Shown one piece after another: positions 34,183 through 42,862 of a stretch of 64,000 nt of DNA. Position 1 is the stretch's first letter, and every line of letters begins with the position of its first letter. The DNA is from Niabella aurantiaca DSM 17617. Lineage in GTDB: Bacteria; Bacteroidota; Bacteroidia; Chitinophagales; Chitinophagaceae. The position numbers were made by a program, and so were the translations under genes. The stretch lies in NCBI RefSeq assembly GCF_000374125.1, contig NZ_KB893646.1, positions 186,001-250,000 on the forward strand, given 5' to 3'. Under the pieces are notes generated by a model. It was not told the DNA's origin. It did not search any database and saw only the letters and a program-made list of their open reading frames with translations.

Positions 34183-37100
34183 ATGAGCGTAAAATACAGA
34201 GAATATCCGGGGCTGAACCTGCCTGCGATCGAGCAGGAGATATTAGCGAAATGGAATGAGCAGCAGGCTTTTGAAAAAAGCGTATCCCTGCGCGAGGGCG
34301 CACCATCCTTCGTTTTTTACGAAGGTCCGCCCAGTGCCAACGGCATGCCCGGTATTCACCACGTCATTTCCCGTACGCTCAAAGACCTGGTTTGCCGGTA
34401 TAAGACTATGCAGGGTTTCCAGGTAAAACGCAAAGGCGGCTGGGATACCCATGGCCTGCCGGTAGAGCTGGGCGTGGAAAAAGAACTGGGCATCACCAAG
34501 GAAGACATCGGCAAAAAGATCTCTGTAGAAGAATACAACCAAAAATGCCGGGAAGCCGTATTGCGCTTTAAGGATAAATGGGACGACCTTACCCGCAAAA
34601 TGGGATATTGGGTAGACCTGAAGGATCCCTATATCACGTTTAAGAATGAATACATTGAAACCCTCTGGTACCTGCTGAAACAGCTTTATAATAAAGGATT
34701 GCTGTACAAAAGCGTCAGCATACAACCCTATTCACCGGCTGCGGGCACAGGTTTAAGCTCCCACGAGCTGAACCAGCCGGGTACCTATAAGGATGTAAAG
34801 GATACCAGCGGCACAGTGTTGTTCAAAGCTGTGCGTAATGAAAAAAGTGAATTCCTATTTGAAGCCCTTGCAAGGGCGGCCAAGACTGAGCTTGCCGAAG
34901 TTGAGCCTGCCGGGACTGAGCTTGCCGAAGTCTTCTTCATGGCCTGGACCACCACCCCCTGGACCCTGCCTTCCAACCTGGGGCTGACCGTAGGGGGCAA
35001 TATCGGCTATGTGCTTGTAAAGACGTTTAATCCATATACTCATCTGCCTGTAAATGTGATCATTGCAAAAGCACTGATATCGAAGTATTTTAAGGCAGAG
35101 GGAGAGAACGGTGACTTTGAAAATTATACCGCCGAAACCAAGCTGTTACCCTGGAAGATCCTCGCGGAGTTTAAGGGAAGCCAGCTGGAAGGCTTAGAAT
35201 ACGAGCAATTATTGCCTTTTGAATCCAATTCCCTGGAAAAAATACAGGAGATCACACCGGGTGCCACTCCGTTTAAAGTAATGGTAGGCGATTTTGTGAC
35301 CACCGAGGACGGAACGGGTATCGTGCACACCGCCCCTGCCTTTGGTGCGGATGACTATAAAGTCGGAAAGAAGCACAATATCGGCATCCTGACCCTGGTA
35401 GACCGTGAAGGAAAATTTATTGAGGGTACGGGCGAATTCAGCGGGCGCTATGTAAAAGACTACAAGGATGAAAAGGATTACGTGGATGTGAATGTAGACA
35501 TCAGCGTAAAGCTGAAAAAAGAGAACCGCGCCTTCAAAGTAGAAAAATACGAGCACAACTACCCGCACTGCTGGCGTACGGACAAGCCCATCCTGTACTA
35601 TCCGCTGGATGCCTGGTTCATAAAGACCACGGCGCTGCGCGACCGGATGGTAGCATTGAACAAGACCATCCACTGGAAGCCAAGGTCTACCGGCGAAGGA
35701 CGTTTTGGCAACTGGCTGGAGAATATGGTAGACTGGAACCTGAGTCGCAGCCGTTTCTGGGGAACCCCCCTGCCTATCTGGGCAACAGAAGATGGCGCGG
35801 AAATGAAATGCATCGGCTCGGTGGAAGAGCTGAACAACGAGATCCGGAAGGCCAATGAAGTGCTGGGTGGTGAGGTAAATAAAAACTACCTGCATGATGG
35901 TATCCTGGATCTGCACAAGCCTTATGTGGATGAAGTGGTGCTGGTGAGTGATTCCGGCAAACCCATGCACCGGGAGCCGGACCTGATCGATGTTTGGTTC
36001 GACAGCGGCGCCATGCCCTATGCCCAATGGGGCCTGAATTATGAAAAGCTAAAAGCGGGCGATCCGCATCCGTTCAACCAGCCTTTTGATACCAATTTCC
36101 CCGCAGATTTTATCTGCGAAGGCGTGGACCAGACCCGCGGATGGTTCTATACCCTGCATGCCATTGCGTCCCTGTTATTTGACAGCGTAGCCTTTAAGAC
36201 TGTGGTGAGCAACGGGCTGGTACTGGATAAGAACGGGAACAAAATGAGCAAGCGCCTGGGCAATGTGGTGGATCCTTTCAGCACCATCGAAACCTTTGGT
36301 GCCGATGCTACCCGCTGGTATTTGATCACCAATGCCTCCCCCTGGGACAACCTGAAATTTGACATCGACGGGATCAAAGAAGTGCAGCGTAAATTCTTTG
36401 GTACCCTGTATAATACCTACCAGTTCTTTGCCCTGTATGCCAATGTGGATGGTTTTACGTACAGCGAAGCCCCCATCCCGGTGGCGGAGCGTCCGGAAAT
36501 TGACCGCTGGATCATTTCTTCCCTGAATACACTGGTAAAAGAGGTAACAGCGGCTATGGACGATTATGAGCCTACCCAGGCCGGCCGGCTGATCGAAGAT
36601 TTTGTAGACGAACATTTAAGTAACTGGTATGTAAGGCTTTGCCGCCGCCGTTTTTGGAAAGGGGAATATGAAGCGGACAAAATAGCTGCCTACCAGACCC
36701 TGTTTGAGTGCCTGGAAACCGTGGTACGACTGATGGCGCCCGTGGCCCCCTTCTTCAGCGATGCCGTTTTCCGCAACCTGAACGAAGTAGCGCACCGCGA
36801 TGACCTCCAATCCGTGCACCATGCCTTATTTCCAAAGGCCGCAGAGACGCTGATCGATCAAAAGCTGGAGGAACGGATGCAGCTGGCGCAGGATGTATCT
36901 TCGCTGATCCTCTCCCTGCGTAAGAAAGTGAACATTAAAGTGCGTCAGCCGTTACATAAAGTATTGATCCCTGTTTTGAACCCGGAAATGAAAGCGCAGC
37001 TGGAAAAAGTAGCAGGGCTGATCAAATCGGAAGTGAATATCAAGAATATTGAATACCTGGTTGATACCGAAGGGTTTATAAAAAAGAAGATCAAGCCGAA

Positions 37101-37605
37101 CTTTGTAGCGCTCGGTAAAAAGCTGGGTGCTAAAATGAAAGCGGTTTCCGGGGCCCTGGCCGCTTTTACCCAGGAAGACATCAGCAACCTGGAGCGGAAG
37201 GGCCTGGTGGAACTGGATATTGACGGGGAAAAAGTACCCATTCAGTTGAATGAAGTAGATATCAGCAGTGAAGACATTCCGGGCTGGACGGTGGCCAACA
37301 AAGGGGCACTGACCGTAGCACTGGATATTACCATAACCGAGGACCTGAAACAGGAAGGAGATGCCCGTGAATTTGTAAACAGGATCCAGAAAATCCGGAA
37401 GGACAGCGATTTTGATGTAACGGACCGGATCGCAGTACAAATTGACACAAATCCTACATTAAAAAATTCGTTAACCGCGTATAAAGACTATATTTGCGCA
37501 GAAATTTTGGCAGATGAGCTGGAATTTAGTCCAATTTCAGCAGGCGGAACCGAAATTGAAGTGAACGAACATAAGTTATATACGATTGTAACAAAAAAAG
37601 GGTAA
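34183..37605 (+). CDS. ileS: isoleucyl-tRNA synthetase
   Basis: A 1140-residue class I synthetase charging tRNA-Ile. The HIGH-equivalent is PPSANGMPGIHH (49-60) and the signature KMSKR is at 687-691. The editing domain has FFMAWTTTPWTLPSNLGL. The anticodon-binding and long C-terminal region (VNIKVRQPLHKVLIPVLN) places it with the long IleRS type common in this phylum. Odd point: residues about 227-250 include TELAEVEPAGTELAEV, encoded by two 18-bp copies of GACTGAGCTTGCCGAAGT, a sequence otherwise seen between genes. It is in frame, inserted just before the conserved FFMAWTTTPWT. The DksA-like gene follows after 5 bp. Confidence 0.97.
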   Translation: MSVKYREYPGLNLPAIEQEILAKWNEQQAFEKSVSLREGAPSFVFYEGPPSANGMPGIHHVISRTLKDLVCRYKTMQGFQVKRKGGWDTHGLPVELGVEKELGITKEDIGKKISVEEYNQKCREAVLRFKDKWDDLTRKMGYWVDLKDPYITFKNEYIETLWYLLKQLYNKGLLYKSVSIQPYSPAAGTGLSSHELNQPGTYKDVKDTSGTVLFKAVRNEKSEFLFEALARAAKTELAEVEPAGTELAEVFFMAWTTTPWTLPSNLGLTVGGNIGYVLVKTFNPYTHLPVNVIIAKALISKYFKAEGENGDFENYTAETKLLPWKILAEFKGSQLEGLEYEQLLPFESNSLEKIQEITPGATPFKVMVGDFVTTEDGTGIVHTAPAFGADDYKVGKKHNIGILTLVDREGKFIEGTGEFSGRYVKDYKDEKDYVDVNVDISVKLKKENRAFKVEKYEHNYPHCWRTDKPILYYPLDAWFIKTTALRDRMVALNKTIHWKPRSTGEGRFGNWLENMVDWNLSRSRFWGTPLPIWATEDGAEMKCIGSVEELNNEIRKANEVLGGEVNKNYLHDGILDLHKPYVDEVVLVSDSGKPMHREPDLIDVWFDSGAMPYAQWGLNYEKLKAGDPHPFNQPFDTNFPADFICEGVDQTRGWFYTLHAIASLLFDSVAFKTVVSNGLVLDKNGNKMSKRLGNVVDPFSTIETFGADATRWYLITNASPWDNLKFDIDGIKEVQRKFFGTLYNTYQFFALYANVDGFTYSEAPIPVAERPEIDRWIISSLNTLVKEVTAAMDDYEPTQAGRLIEDFVDEHLSNWYVRLCRRRFWKGEYEADKIAAYQTLFECLETVVRLMAPVAPFFSDAVFRNLNEVAHRDDLQSVHHALFPKAAETLIDQKLEERMQLAQDVSSLILSLRKKVNIKVRQPLHKVLIPVLNPEMKAQLEKVAGLIKSEVNIKNIEYLVDTEGFIKKKIKPNFVALGKKLGAKMKAVSGALAAFTQEDISNLERKGLVELDIDGEKVPIQLNEVDISSEDIPGWTVANKGALTVALDITITEDLKQEGDAREFVNRIQKIRKDSDFDVTDRIAVQIDTNPTLKNSLTAYKDYICAEILADELEFSPISAGGTEIEVNEHKLYTIVTKKG
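34884..34931 (+). repeat. dispersed repeat inserted in frame within ileS
   Basis: GACTGAGCTTGCCGAAGT occurs at 34884-34901 and 34914-34931. The 30-bp period is a multiple of three and the frame stays open, giving TELAEV twice in the protein (235-240 and 245-250). Confidence 0.85.
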
Positions 37606-37610
37606 CAACA

Positions 37611-38573
37611 ATGGCTACAAAGAAGAAAACCGCAGCAAAAACCGCCCGCACTACCGGCAGCAAAGCCGTTTCTGCAAAAGCGCCTGCAAAGGCAGTTGGT
37701 GCAAAAGCGGTAAAGGCCCCGGCAAAGAAGTCTGCAAGCCCGGCAAGTGGAAAAGCCAGCAAACCTAAGACTCCGGCAAAGGCCGCTGCAAAACCGGCGC
37801 CCCGCAAGGCAACACCGAAAACCACTGCTGCGCGTGGCAGCGCAACCGCCCGCCCGGCAGCAAGTAAAACGGCAAAAACACCAGCAAAGCCGGTTAGCAC
37901 TACCAACGGAAAGTCGACCGCAAAGGTTGCTGCAAAAAAAACGGTAAAAGCGGCTCCCAAACCGGTCAGCAAGGCGAACCCGGCAAATAATAAGAAAGCT
38001 GCAGCAAAAAAGCCCGCAGCTAAAGAATTGGTACCAGTAATAGAAAAAAGCGTGGCAAAGAAAGAAACAAAAGAAGATAAAAAAGCAGCAAAAGCTCCCA
38101 AAAAAGTAGTGGTTCCCAAATTGTCTACAAAAAGTGCGGTAAAATATCAGCCGGATTTTACAAAGAGCGTGCTGGATACCCCGGCAATTGTAAAAGCAAG
38201 CTCCGTAGTGCGGTATTCCGATAGCGACCTGACTGAATTCAAAGAGATCATTTTGAGGAAGCTGGATGCTGCAAAAAAAGAACTCGCATACCTGCAGGGA
38301 CTCATTACCCGCAGGGATGAGGGCGGCGATATGGATGAAGGCCGCTACATGACCATGGAAGACGGCAGCGTGAGCATGGAGCGGGAGCAATTAAGCCAGC
38401 TGGCCAGCCGCCAGATCACGTTCATCGATCACCTGGAAAAAGCATTGATGCGCGTAGAGAACAAGACCTACGGCATCTGCCGGGTAACCGGTCACCTGAT
38501 CGACAAAGCCCGCCTGCGTGCGGTGCCCCATGCTACCTTAAGCATTGAGGCAAAATCGATGATGAACCGCTAA
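37611..38573 (+). CDS. TraR/DksA-family protein with histone-H1-like N-terminal tail
   Basis: A 320-residue protein. Residues 1 to about 165 are Ala/Lys/Pro-rich (many AAKP, AKAPAK and KTAAK units), like histone H1 tails that bind DNA or RNA without sequence preference. Residues about 205-320 are a DksA/TraR-like helical hairpin (LTEFKEIILRKLDAAKKELA) and end YGICRVTGHLIDKARLRAVP then HATLSIEA. Only one cysteine remains of the usual C4 zinc finger. DksA proteins act in the RNA polymerase secondary channel. It follows ileS by 5 bp and is probably co-transcribed. Nucleoid binding of the tail is inference. Confidence 0.88.
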   Translation: MATKKKTAAKTARTTGSKAVSAKAPAKAVGAKAVKAPAKKSASPASGKASKPKTPAKAAAKPAPRKATPKTTAARGSATARPAASKTAKTPAKPVSTTNGKSTAKVAAKKTVKAAPKPVSKANPANNKKAAAKKPAAKELVPVIEKSVAKKETKEDKKAAKAPKKVVVPKLSTKSAVKYQPDFTKSVLDTPAIVKASSVVRYSDSDLTEFKEIILRKLDAAKKELAYLQGLITRRDEGGDMDEGRYMTMEDGSVSMEREQLSQLASRQITFIDHLEKALMRVENKTYGICRVTGHLIDKARLRAVPHATLSIEAKSMMNR

Positions 38574-38599
38574 TTTTATCAGATCTCAATAGGATAAAG

Positions 38600-38631
38600 G
38601 GCGAACCTGTACATGGGTTCGCCTTTTATTT
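38600..38631 (+). terminator. intrinsic terminator after the DksA-like gene
   Basis: GGCGAACC (38600-38607) and GGTTCGCC (38616-38623) form an 8-bp perfect stem followed by TTTTATTTT. It closes the ileS transcript unit. Confidence 0.88.
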
Positions 38632-38713
38632 TAAAACGATTGGTGAACCTGCGTGCCGGTTTTTCTGTTTAACACTTATCTTTAGCCCCGGCAAGACCCC
38701 CAAAAAACAGATC

Positions 38714-39193
38714 ATGACAATACATTTTGGTTACGATAAAAAGCAGGTGATCCAGGCATTGCGCTACCACTTTATTTCAAAGAAAGAGATCAGGATCATG
38801 ATCATCCTGGTAAATGTATTTGCCCTCCTTTCCCTGGTATTGTACGCACTGCATAAGATCACCCCGGTAGCCTTTCTGATCAATTCCTTCCTCTGGCTGC
38901 TGCTAATGATCAGCCTCTGGTTCATCCTGCCCGGAGTGGTTTACCGCAAGGCGGAAACCTTCAAGCACCAGTTTACCATGTATTTCAGCGATGTGGATTT
39001 TACCCTGGAACACACCAAGGGAAAAAGAAGCTGGCCTTATACAGCCCTGCACTCTTACCGCGAAAGTCCTCATTTCTTTCATCTGTATTTTGACGAACGA
39101 TCGTTCTTACTGGTGCCAAAATCGGCTTTTGCAGACAGCGATGCCACATCAACCTTCCGGAATCTGCTGATTGATAAAACGCGGACAAAATAA
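38714..39193 (+). CDS. YcxB-like membrane protein
   Basis: A 159-residue protein with two adjacent transmembrane helices (IMIILVNVFALLSLVLYALH and INSFLWLLLMISLWFILPGV) flanked by cytoplasmic parts. The C-terminal half, including MYFSDVDFTLEHTKGKRSW and FLLVPKSAF, is of the YcxB type. The function is unknown for the family. Transcribed from its own region after a terminator. Confidence 0.78.
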   Translation: MTIHFGYDKKQVIQALRYHFISKKEIRIMIILVNVFALLSLVLYALHKITPVAFLINSFLWLLLMISLWFILPGVVYRKAETFKHQFTMYFSDVDFTLEHTKGKRSWPYTALHSYRESPHFFHLYFDERSFLLVPKSAFADSDATSTFRNLLIDKTRTK

Positions 39194-39254
39194 CCCGGTG
39201 CGGTAAGAAGCATCCGGCCCGGGCGGGAACGCAAAGAAATTGTACAAATTCCCG

Positions 39255-39683
39255 TCAAATGTATTTTTTCATCACAATATGGGGGATGGTAAGATTGGTG
39301 AATTCATTGCTGGATTCCTGGTAGCCCATTTTTTCATAGAAACCGGCGGCGTTTTTCCGGGCATGCATCGATATTTCGCGGTAACCCATATCCCGGGCAA
39401 TGTTTTCGGCAAACTGCATCAATGCCCGGCCGATCCCCTTTCCCTGCAGGTCAAAAATAACCGCCATCTGCCGCAGCAGCACCACCTGCCCCTGTTGTTT
39501 TACCAGCATACAGCAACCCAGCATTTTTTCATCTTCAAAAGCCCCGATCAGGATATTGTTCTTATCGGCATTCAGATCTTCTTCAGTCAGCAGCAGCCCT
39601 AATGGTTTTCGCAAAATTTCATTGCGGAGGTCTACCATTTGCTGGTATTCTTTTGAACCATGATCTATAATTTTTAAAGCCAT
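39255..39683 (-). CDS. GNAT family N-acetyltransferase
   Basis: A 142-residue acetyltransferase. The acetyl-CoA-binding motif A is LRQMAVIFDLQGKGIGRALM (Q/R-x-x-G-x-G/A form), preceded by beta strands KMLGCCMLVKQQGQVVLL and followed by EISMHARKNAAGFYEKMGYQ, the typical motif B. It transfers acetyl to an unknown amine. Alone on the minus strand between plus-strand genes. Confidence 0.92.
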   Translation of the reverse strand: MALKIIDHGSKEYQQMVDLRNEILRKPLGLLLTEEDLNADKNNILIGAFEDEKMLGCCMLVKQQGQVVLLRQMAVIFDLQGKGIGRALMQFAENIARDMGYREISMHARKNAAGFYEKMGYQESSNEFTNLTIPHIVMKKYI

Positions 39684-39817
39684 AAAACGGTTTAAGATTT
39701 GATAAAAATCATAGGTGGCTAAAAGCTGGAATTTGTATCGTAAATTAAGGATTTTTAGGTGTTCTGGAGCATTTTTAGTTTTTTTTTTCTTTCCGACGCA
39801 ATTTTGGTCAAAAACTC

Positions 39818-39825
39818 TATTTTTG
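39818..39825 (+). promoter_or_regulatory. candidate -7 box of the acpP operon
   Basis: TATTTTTG fits TAnnTTTG and lies 24 bp before the acpP ATG, in an A+T-rich leader. Confidence 0.5.
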
Positions 39826-39849
39826 CACCAATAACTAAATTAATAAGAT

Positions 39850-40086
39850 ATGTCAGACATTGCATCAAGAGTTAAAAAAATCATCGTTGACAAACTGGGC
39901 GTTGACGAAGCAGAAGTAACTAATGAAGCTTCTTTTACAAATGATCTCGGTGCCGATTCATTGGATACCGTAGAACTGATCATGGAATTTGAAAAAGAAT
40001 TCAATATTTCGATTCCGGATGAGCAAGCCGAAACAATTACTACTGTTGGTCAGGCTGTATCTTATTTGGAAGAGCACGCCAAGTAG
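39850..40086 (+). CDS. acpP: acyl carrier protein
   Basis: A 78-residue acidic carrier protein. The phosphopantetheine attachment motif is [18 protein letters not shown] with Ser37. It carries growing acyl chains for type II fatty acid synthesis in the cytoplasm. It lies directly before fabF (115 bp) and rnc, the usual order in many bacteria. Confidence 0.98.
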   Translation: MSDIASRVKKIIVDKLGVDEAEVTNEASFTNDLGADSLDTVELIMEFEKEFNISIPDEQAETITTVGQAVSYLEEHAK

Positions 40087-40201
40087 TTTATTGGCACGCC
40101 AACTTGGCTTTGGTAAAGTAAAACAACAAATACACCGCCTTTGACTGTGGTCTTCCATATACAAAGGCGGTTTTATCATAAAAAATAAGGACAACCAATT
40201 T

Positions 40202-41452
40202 ATGGAGTTTAAAAGGATCGTTGTAACCGGAATGGGTGCATTAACACCGTTGGGCAATACAGTAGACGAATATTGGAGCGGGTTGATTCATGGAGTTCCG
40301 GGCGCAGCGCCCATCACCTTATTTGATGCCAGTAAATTCAGAACACGATTTGCCTGCGAAGTAAAAAATTTTGACCCCACGCAGTTTCTTGATAAAAAAG
40401 AAGCACGGAAGGTAGACCGGTTCACCCAGTTTGCTTTAGTAGCCAGCGACCAGGCTGTAAGCGATGCCGGCCTTACCAGGGAAAATATCAACCCGGACCG
40501 CATTGGTGTGGTGCTGGGAAGCGGTATCGGAGGGCTAATCACCTTCCAGAATGAAGTAGTGGATTTTGCAAAAGGCGACGGAACTCCCCGTTTTAACCCG
40601 TTCTTTATCCCGAAAATGATCCTGGACATCGCCGCCGGGCAGATCAGCATGCGGCATAATTTCCGGGGGCCCAACTATGCGGTGGTAAGCGCCTGCGCCA
40701 GCAGCACCAACGCAATGATCGATGCCATAAACCTCATTCGCCTGGGCAAGGCCGATATCATTGTAACCGGAGGAAGCGAAGCCGTGATCAGCGAAGCCGG
40801 AGTAGGCGGGTTCAATGCCATGAAGGCCATGAGCGAGCGCAATGATGACCCCGCCACGGCCAGCCGCCCTTATGATAAGGACCGGGATGGCTTTGTGATG
40901 GGAGAAGGCGCTGGCGTATTGATCTTTGAGGAGCTGGAACACGCAAAAAAACGCGGCGCTAAAATTTATTGTGAAGTGATCGGCGGTGGCGCTACCGCAG
41001 ATGCCCACCATATTACAGCCCCGCATCCGGACGGACTGGGGGCCAAGAATGTAATGACAGAAGCGTTGAAAGATGCCGGCATTCAGCCCGCTGACGTGGA
41101 TTATATCAATACACACGGAACCTCTACCCCCCTGGGTGATATTGCAGAAACAAAAGCCATCATTGAAGTATTTGGCGACCATGCGTATGAGCTCAACATC
41201 AGCTCCACAAAGAGCATGACAGGCCACTGCCTGGGCGCTGCCGGGGTCATAGAGGCCATTGCCTGTATCAAAAGCGTGGTGCACAATATGGTGCCCCCTA
41301 CCATTAACCATTTTACGGACGATCCTGAGCTGGACCCGCGATTGAACTTCACCTTCAACAAAGCGCAGGAACGCCCGGTAAATATCGCATTGAGCAATAC
41401 CTTTGGATTTGGCGGCCATAACGCCTGTGTAATCGTAAAAAAGTATTCATAG
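40202..41452 (+). CDS. fabF: beta-ketoacyl-ACP synthase II
   Basis: A 416-residue condensing enzyme elongating acyl-ACP with malonyl-ACP. The active site is complete: Cys165 in VVSACASSTNA, His305 in NTHGTSTPLGD and His342 in SMTGHCLGAAG, with the C-terminal NTFGFGGHNACVIVKK. The length is typical. It is followed after 6 bp by rnc with a GTG start, so translation may be coupled. Confidence 0.98.
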   Translation: MEFKRIVVTGMGALTPLGNTVDEYWSGLIHGVPGAAPITLFDASKFRTRFACEVKNFDPTQFLDKKEARKVDRFTQFALVASDQAVSDAGLTRENINPDRIGVVLGSGIGGLITFQNEVVDFAKGDGTPRFNPFFIPKMILDIAAGQISMRHNFRGPNYAVVSACASSTNAMIDAINLIRLGKADIIVTGGSEAVISEAGVGGFNAMKAMSERNDDPATASRPYDKDRDGFVMGEGAGVLIFEELEHAKKRGAKIYCEVIGGGATADAHHITAPHPDGLGAKNVMTEALKDAGIQPADVDYINTHGTSTPLGDIAETKAIIEVFGDHAYELNISSTKSMTGHCLGAAGVIEAIACIKSVVHNMVPPTINHFTDDPELDPRLNFTFNKAQERPVNIALSNTFGFGGHNACVIVKKYS

Positions 41453-41458
41453 TCATCT

Positions 41459-42187
41459 GTGAATTTTATAAAAGAGATTTTTAGAGAGAAAAACGATGCC
41501 GCTTTAAAAAAGCAGTTACGAAATATATTGGGATTTGCACCCGATAATATCTCTTTATACAAAACCGCGCTGACTCACCGCTCCCTGAGAGAAAACGTAG
41601 ATGAGAACAACGAACGGCTCGAGTACCTGGGCGATGCGGTCCTGAGTGCATTGGTAGCGGACTATCTTTTTAAAAGATATCCTTACCAGGGAGAAGGTTT
41701 TTTAACCGAGATGCGCAGCAAAATGGTAAACCGGCAGCAGCTGAATGAAGTAGCCCTGAAAATGGATCTGAAAAAGATCGCCCATTTCAACAAACAGGAT
41801 CATACGCTCAGAGGCAGCCATATTTTTGGGAATACGCTGGAAGCCCTCGTGGGCGCTATTTACCTGGACCTGGGTTATAAAAAAGCCAGCAAATGGGTGT
41901 ACAACTATATTATAGCCCCGCATATGTTTATGGACGAGCTGGAGTCCAGGGAGATCAATCATAAAAACAAGCTATACGGCTGGGCCAACAAGCTGGGAAA
42001 ATCACTGGAATTTGTAACCATCGAAGAAAAACTGGAAAATGGCCGCCGGTTATTTACAATTGGTGCAGTTGTTGATGGAGAAATAATAGCACAGGGAAAA
42101 GCCTTCAACAAAAAAGACGCCTCCCAGATAGCGGCAAGCCTTGCTGTCAGTTCCCTTGGGATCAATAATAGCGAGGAAGGAATATAG
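41459..42187 (+). CDS. rnc: ribonuclease III
   Basis: A 242-residue double-strand-specific endoribonuclease for rRNA and mRNA processing. The signature NERLEYLGDAVLSALVADYL (51-70) carries the catalytic acidic residues. The C-terminal dsRNA-binding domain (from about residue 165: NHKNKLYGWANKLGKSLEF) ends AFNKKDASQIAASLAVSSLG. The start is GTG at 41459, 6 bp after the fabF stop; the next in-frame ATG would remove part of the catalytic domain. Confidence 0.96.
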   Translation: MNFIKEIFREKNDAALKKQLRNILGFAPDNISLYKTALTHRSLRENVDENNERLEYLGDAVLSALVADYLFKRYPYQGEGFLTEMRSKMVNRQQLNEVALKMDLKKIAHFNKQDHTLRGSHIFGNTLEALVGAIYLDLGYKKASKWVYNYIIAPHMFMDELESREINHKNKLYGWANKLGKSLEFVTIEEKLENGRRLFTIGAVVDGEIIAQGKAFNKKDASQIAASLAVSSLGINNSEEGI

Positions 42188-42281
42188 CCGGTACGTGCAT
42201 ACACATGGAACGTCCTTTATAACATTTTTTCTATGTTATATCGGGCCTCCCGTTCCGGGAGATCAAAAAAAACACAAAATA

Positions 42282-42803
42282 ATGCAGATGAAACATTTTT
42301 TAATGATGGCAACGCTTTTTACCGGTCTTATTGCCGGCCTTACCGCCTGTGGCGGAACAGATAAAAAAGGATTTGCCAAGGCAGAAGACTATGATCAGTA
42401 TATAACTTCCAGCATCACCCGTATGCAGCAAACATTGTTTGCCGTTCAGAAAGTTACCGGCAGTGAAGAACAGGGTACCACCGACCTGGGAAAATTTGCG
42501 TCGCAGATAGACTCCGCAACAACAGGCCTCAAACAGCTGCCGGATTATAACGGAAATACCAGCTACCGCGATGCGGCCGTACGGCTTGCCGAGTTTTATA
42601 AACGGTCCGTAAGCGGGCCGTATGCAGAAATAGCAAAGATCTATAAAGAGGTAAAAGATTCCGCCCTTGCAGACAACCGGGTAAATGAGCTGATCATTAA
42701 ACTGCAGGAAGAAGAAACGCTGGCCGATGATGCGTTCATTAAAGAACGGGAAGCGTTTGCTGCAAAAAACAAGATCGCGCCGGAGGAAGTTCCTGCTAAA
42801 TAA
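42282..42803 (+). CDS. hypothetical lipoprotein
   Basis: A 173-residue lipoprotein with lipobox LTAC near residue 22. The mature part is helical (ITRMQQTLFAVQKVTGSEEQ; AAVRLAEFYKRSVSGPYAEI) and ends FAAKNKIAPEEVPAK. The ATG at 42282 is chosen for the signal peptide; the frame continues upstream without coding character, overlapping rnc. The family is not recognised; similar small helical lipoproteins occur in Chitinophagaceae. Confidence 0.75.
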   Translation: MQMKHFLMMATLFTGLIAGLTACGGTDKKGFAKAEDYDQYITSSITRMQQTLFAVQKVTGSEEQGTTDLGKFASQIDSATTGLKQLPDYNGNTSYRDAAVRLAEFYKRSVSGPYAEIAKIYKEVKDSALADNRVNELIIKLQEEETLADDAFIKEREAFAAKNKIAPEEVPAK

Positions 42804-42862
42804 TTTTTTCTTAATTTAGTGAAGGCGCTGTTGAAACCCGGCAGCGCTTTTTTATTTGATCC

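Noticed and set aside
35209-36027. Minus-strand open frame of about 270 codons
   Set aside because: Opposite ileS; it exists because the synthetase codons lack stops on the other strand.
37488-38390. Minus-strand Cys/Phe-rich open frames opposite the DksA-like gene
   Set aside because: They mirror the Ala/Lys-rich tail; composition is an artefact of the repeated gca/aaa codons.
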